In this document: one piece after another, positions 5,667 to 6,587 of the stretch
How positions within the stretch are numbered: the first letter of the stretch is position 1
Layout: every line of letters begins with the position of its first letter
Origin: Chloroflexota bacterium
GTDB taxonomy: Bacteria; Chloroflexota; Ktedonobacteria; Ktedonobacterales; Ktedonobacteraceae
Assembly: GCA_021828635.1 (NCBI GenBank)
Contig: JAJZEJ010000025.1
Coordinates: 4,447 to 11,033 of the forward strand
Length of the DNA: 6,587 nucleotides
Reading direction: 5' to 3'
Notes under the pieces: model-generated
Databases searched by the model: none
What the model was told of the DNA's origin: nothing
Seen by the model: only the letters and a program-made list of their open reading frames with translations
Translations under genes and position numbers: made by a program

Positions 5667-6587
5667 GCTTATCGAGATAAGCCAGTAACACATCCGCACA
5701 GGGGGCAAGCGCCTTATATGCCTGCATCTCATGCGGCATCGTGCGTAATACACCTGCAATACGGCGTGCGTACTCAGCAACATGCACGACTTCCGCGATA
5801 GGAGCCTGATAGGTGCGAATAGTAAAGAGGATGGCCTTCGTGCGCGGTAGACGTGAGAGCGTTTGACGCTCAAGACGCAAAAAACAGCGTTCACCGATAT
5901 TCTCAGTTGTGAAATACTGGTATGTCTGCTGCTCTTCATAAGCGTAACGTGGCATAAAATTCAGGCGTGGCGTCGCCTTGATAGACCAGTTCACTCTTGT
6001 CACCGGCCTACCAACTTTGAGTCGCTCTAGCAGAAGACTGGTGGAACGTCCCAACGTCTCGGCGAAAAGTGGCACCGGAAGATGAATATCCAGCAGAGAG
6101 AGACCCAGTTTGTCTTCCAGGCACCAGGAATTAGGAAAGCATAGATGCCCCGCCACCAGTGGCATACCCTGCGCATCACTCATAACAAGCAGGTCTTCCT
6201 GTACCTCTCGCCCTAGCCAATCGAGCGCGGGTAGTGGCAAACTCCTATCATCACCCAGCAAAAACTGTGTCTCAACACCTAAAAGGTGATTACGCCAAAC
6301 CCAATGCTCGCCCTTCGTGCGCAATGCAAAATATTGTGGATAAAGCGTCGCCATCGTGGGCAAGATCAGTTCTACCACATCCCATTGCATAGCTTCTGTA
6401 TGCGGCAAAGCCCGATAATATTGGTGATACTCCTCAGACAACAATCGCTGCTTGAGAGCAATTTCTTCATGATAGGCTGTCTCGTCCACCTCAATCAGGC
6501 TGGAATCGTTCAGCGCATGAACACCCATCTTCATCTTAAAGGTGTCATCGTCAAATGGAAAATATGGCAGCGATTGTTGTAGATCGG
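5656..6587 (-). CDS. DUF3445 / heme-dependent oxidative N-demethylase alpha-subunit-like protein (5' end beyond right edge)
   Basis: The product resembles the DUF3445 family, whose characterised member is the heme-binding PAS-fold alpha subunit of an oxidative dimethylamine N-demethylase. Counting from the internal Met at 6534, recognisable segments are VQEDLLVM (111-118), LVAGHLCFPNSWCLEDKLG (126-144), LLDIHLPVP (148-155... ending in the PVP turn), RVNWSI (180-185) and LERQTLSRLP with AILFTIRTY (221-242). The ATG at 6534 is probably not the start: the frame remains open for 17 more codons to the edge, coding PYFPFDDDTFK just before MKMGVHALND. That matches the aromatic-proline N-terminus and 'MGL.PL' segment of the family, and no good Shine-Dalgarno precedes ATG 6534. 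The C-terminus (TAA at 5656) is complete. No reductase subunit is visible. The permease gene follows within about 80 bases on the same strand, suggesting an operon. The heme-binding role here is inferred from family only. Confidence 0.8.
   Translation of the reverse strand, partial: DLQQSLPYFPFDDDTFKMKMGVHALNDSSLIEVDETAYHEEIALKQRLLSEEYHQYYRALPHTEAMQWDVVELILPTMATLYPQYFALRTKGEHWVWRNHLLGVETQFLLGDDRSLPLPALDWLGREVQEDLLVMSDAQGMPLVAGHLCFPNSWCLEDKLGLSLLDIHLPVPLFAETLGRSTSLLLERLKVGRPVTRVNWSIKATPRLNFMPRYAYEEQQTYQYFTTENIGERCFLRLERQTLSRLPRTKAILFTIRTYQAPIAEVVHVAEYARRIAGVLRTMPHEMQAYKALAPCADVLLAYLDKRAM

Noticed and set aside
1..6587. Mobile element, CRISPR, tRNA/rRNA or defence-system signals
   Set aside because: No transposase or recombinase motifs, no regularly spaced repeats, no tRNA cloverleaf and no target-site duplications were seen by eye on either strand.

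Overview
The window holds two gene blocks that converge at about position 3400. It reads as ordinary bacterial chromosome: moderate GC, conventional start codons and ribosome binding sites, -35/-10 promoters, and no IS element, tRNA, rRNA or CRISPR array that I could find. The transporter resembles long KimA/YdaO-type APC permeases found in Chloroflexota and Actinobacteria, and the base composition is too low for a typical actinomycete. A Chloroflexota soil bacterium such as a ktedonobacterium is my best guess, but this is inference and not proven by the sequence.

Left block (1 to about 3320): a small catabolic-looking cluster. On the minus strand an alpha/beta hydrolase (260-1144) is followed, 29 bases downstream, by the first 76 codons of a fumarylacetoacetate-hydrolase-like protein that runs off the left edge. 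Divergently, on the plus strand, lie a GntR-family regulator with an FCD ligand-binding domain (1370-2074) and a metal-dependent amidohydrolase of the imidazolonepropionase/prolidase-like group (2223-3314). The 225-base divergent region carries back-to-back promoters whose -10 boxes overlap inside one imperfect palindrome (1247-1265). This is the arrangement expected of a regulator controlling both itself and the neighbouring catabolic operon. The amidohydrolase appears to have its own promoter, whose spacer is filled by a perfect 6-bp inverted repeat. Three hydrolases of different folds plus an FCD regulator suggest stepwise breakdown of a small organic acid, amide or ring compound, but the substrate cannot be read from the sequence.

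Convergent boundary (3315-3419): two perfect hairpins, one after the amidohydrolase and one straddling the stop codon of the transporter gene.

Right block (3420-6587, all minus strand): a 12-helix APC-superfamily permease related to the potassium importer KimA, preceded by a DUF3445 / heme-dependent oxidative N-demethylase alpha-subunit-like protein. The demethylase-like reading frame stays open through the right edge, so its true start lies outside the window. The gap between the two is under 90 bases, which is compatible with co-transcription.

No classical 'new system' such as a defence island or mobile element is visible. The parts most worth following are the regulatory architecture around the GntR gene, the unassigned hydrolase pathway, and the pairing of a demethylase-like heme protein with a potassium-type transporter.
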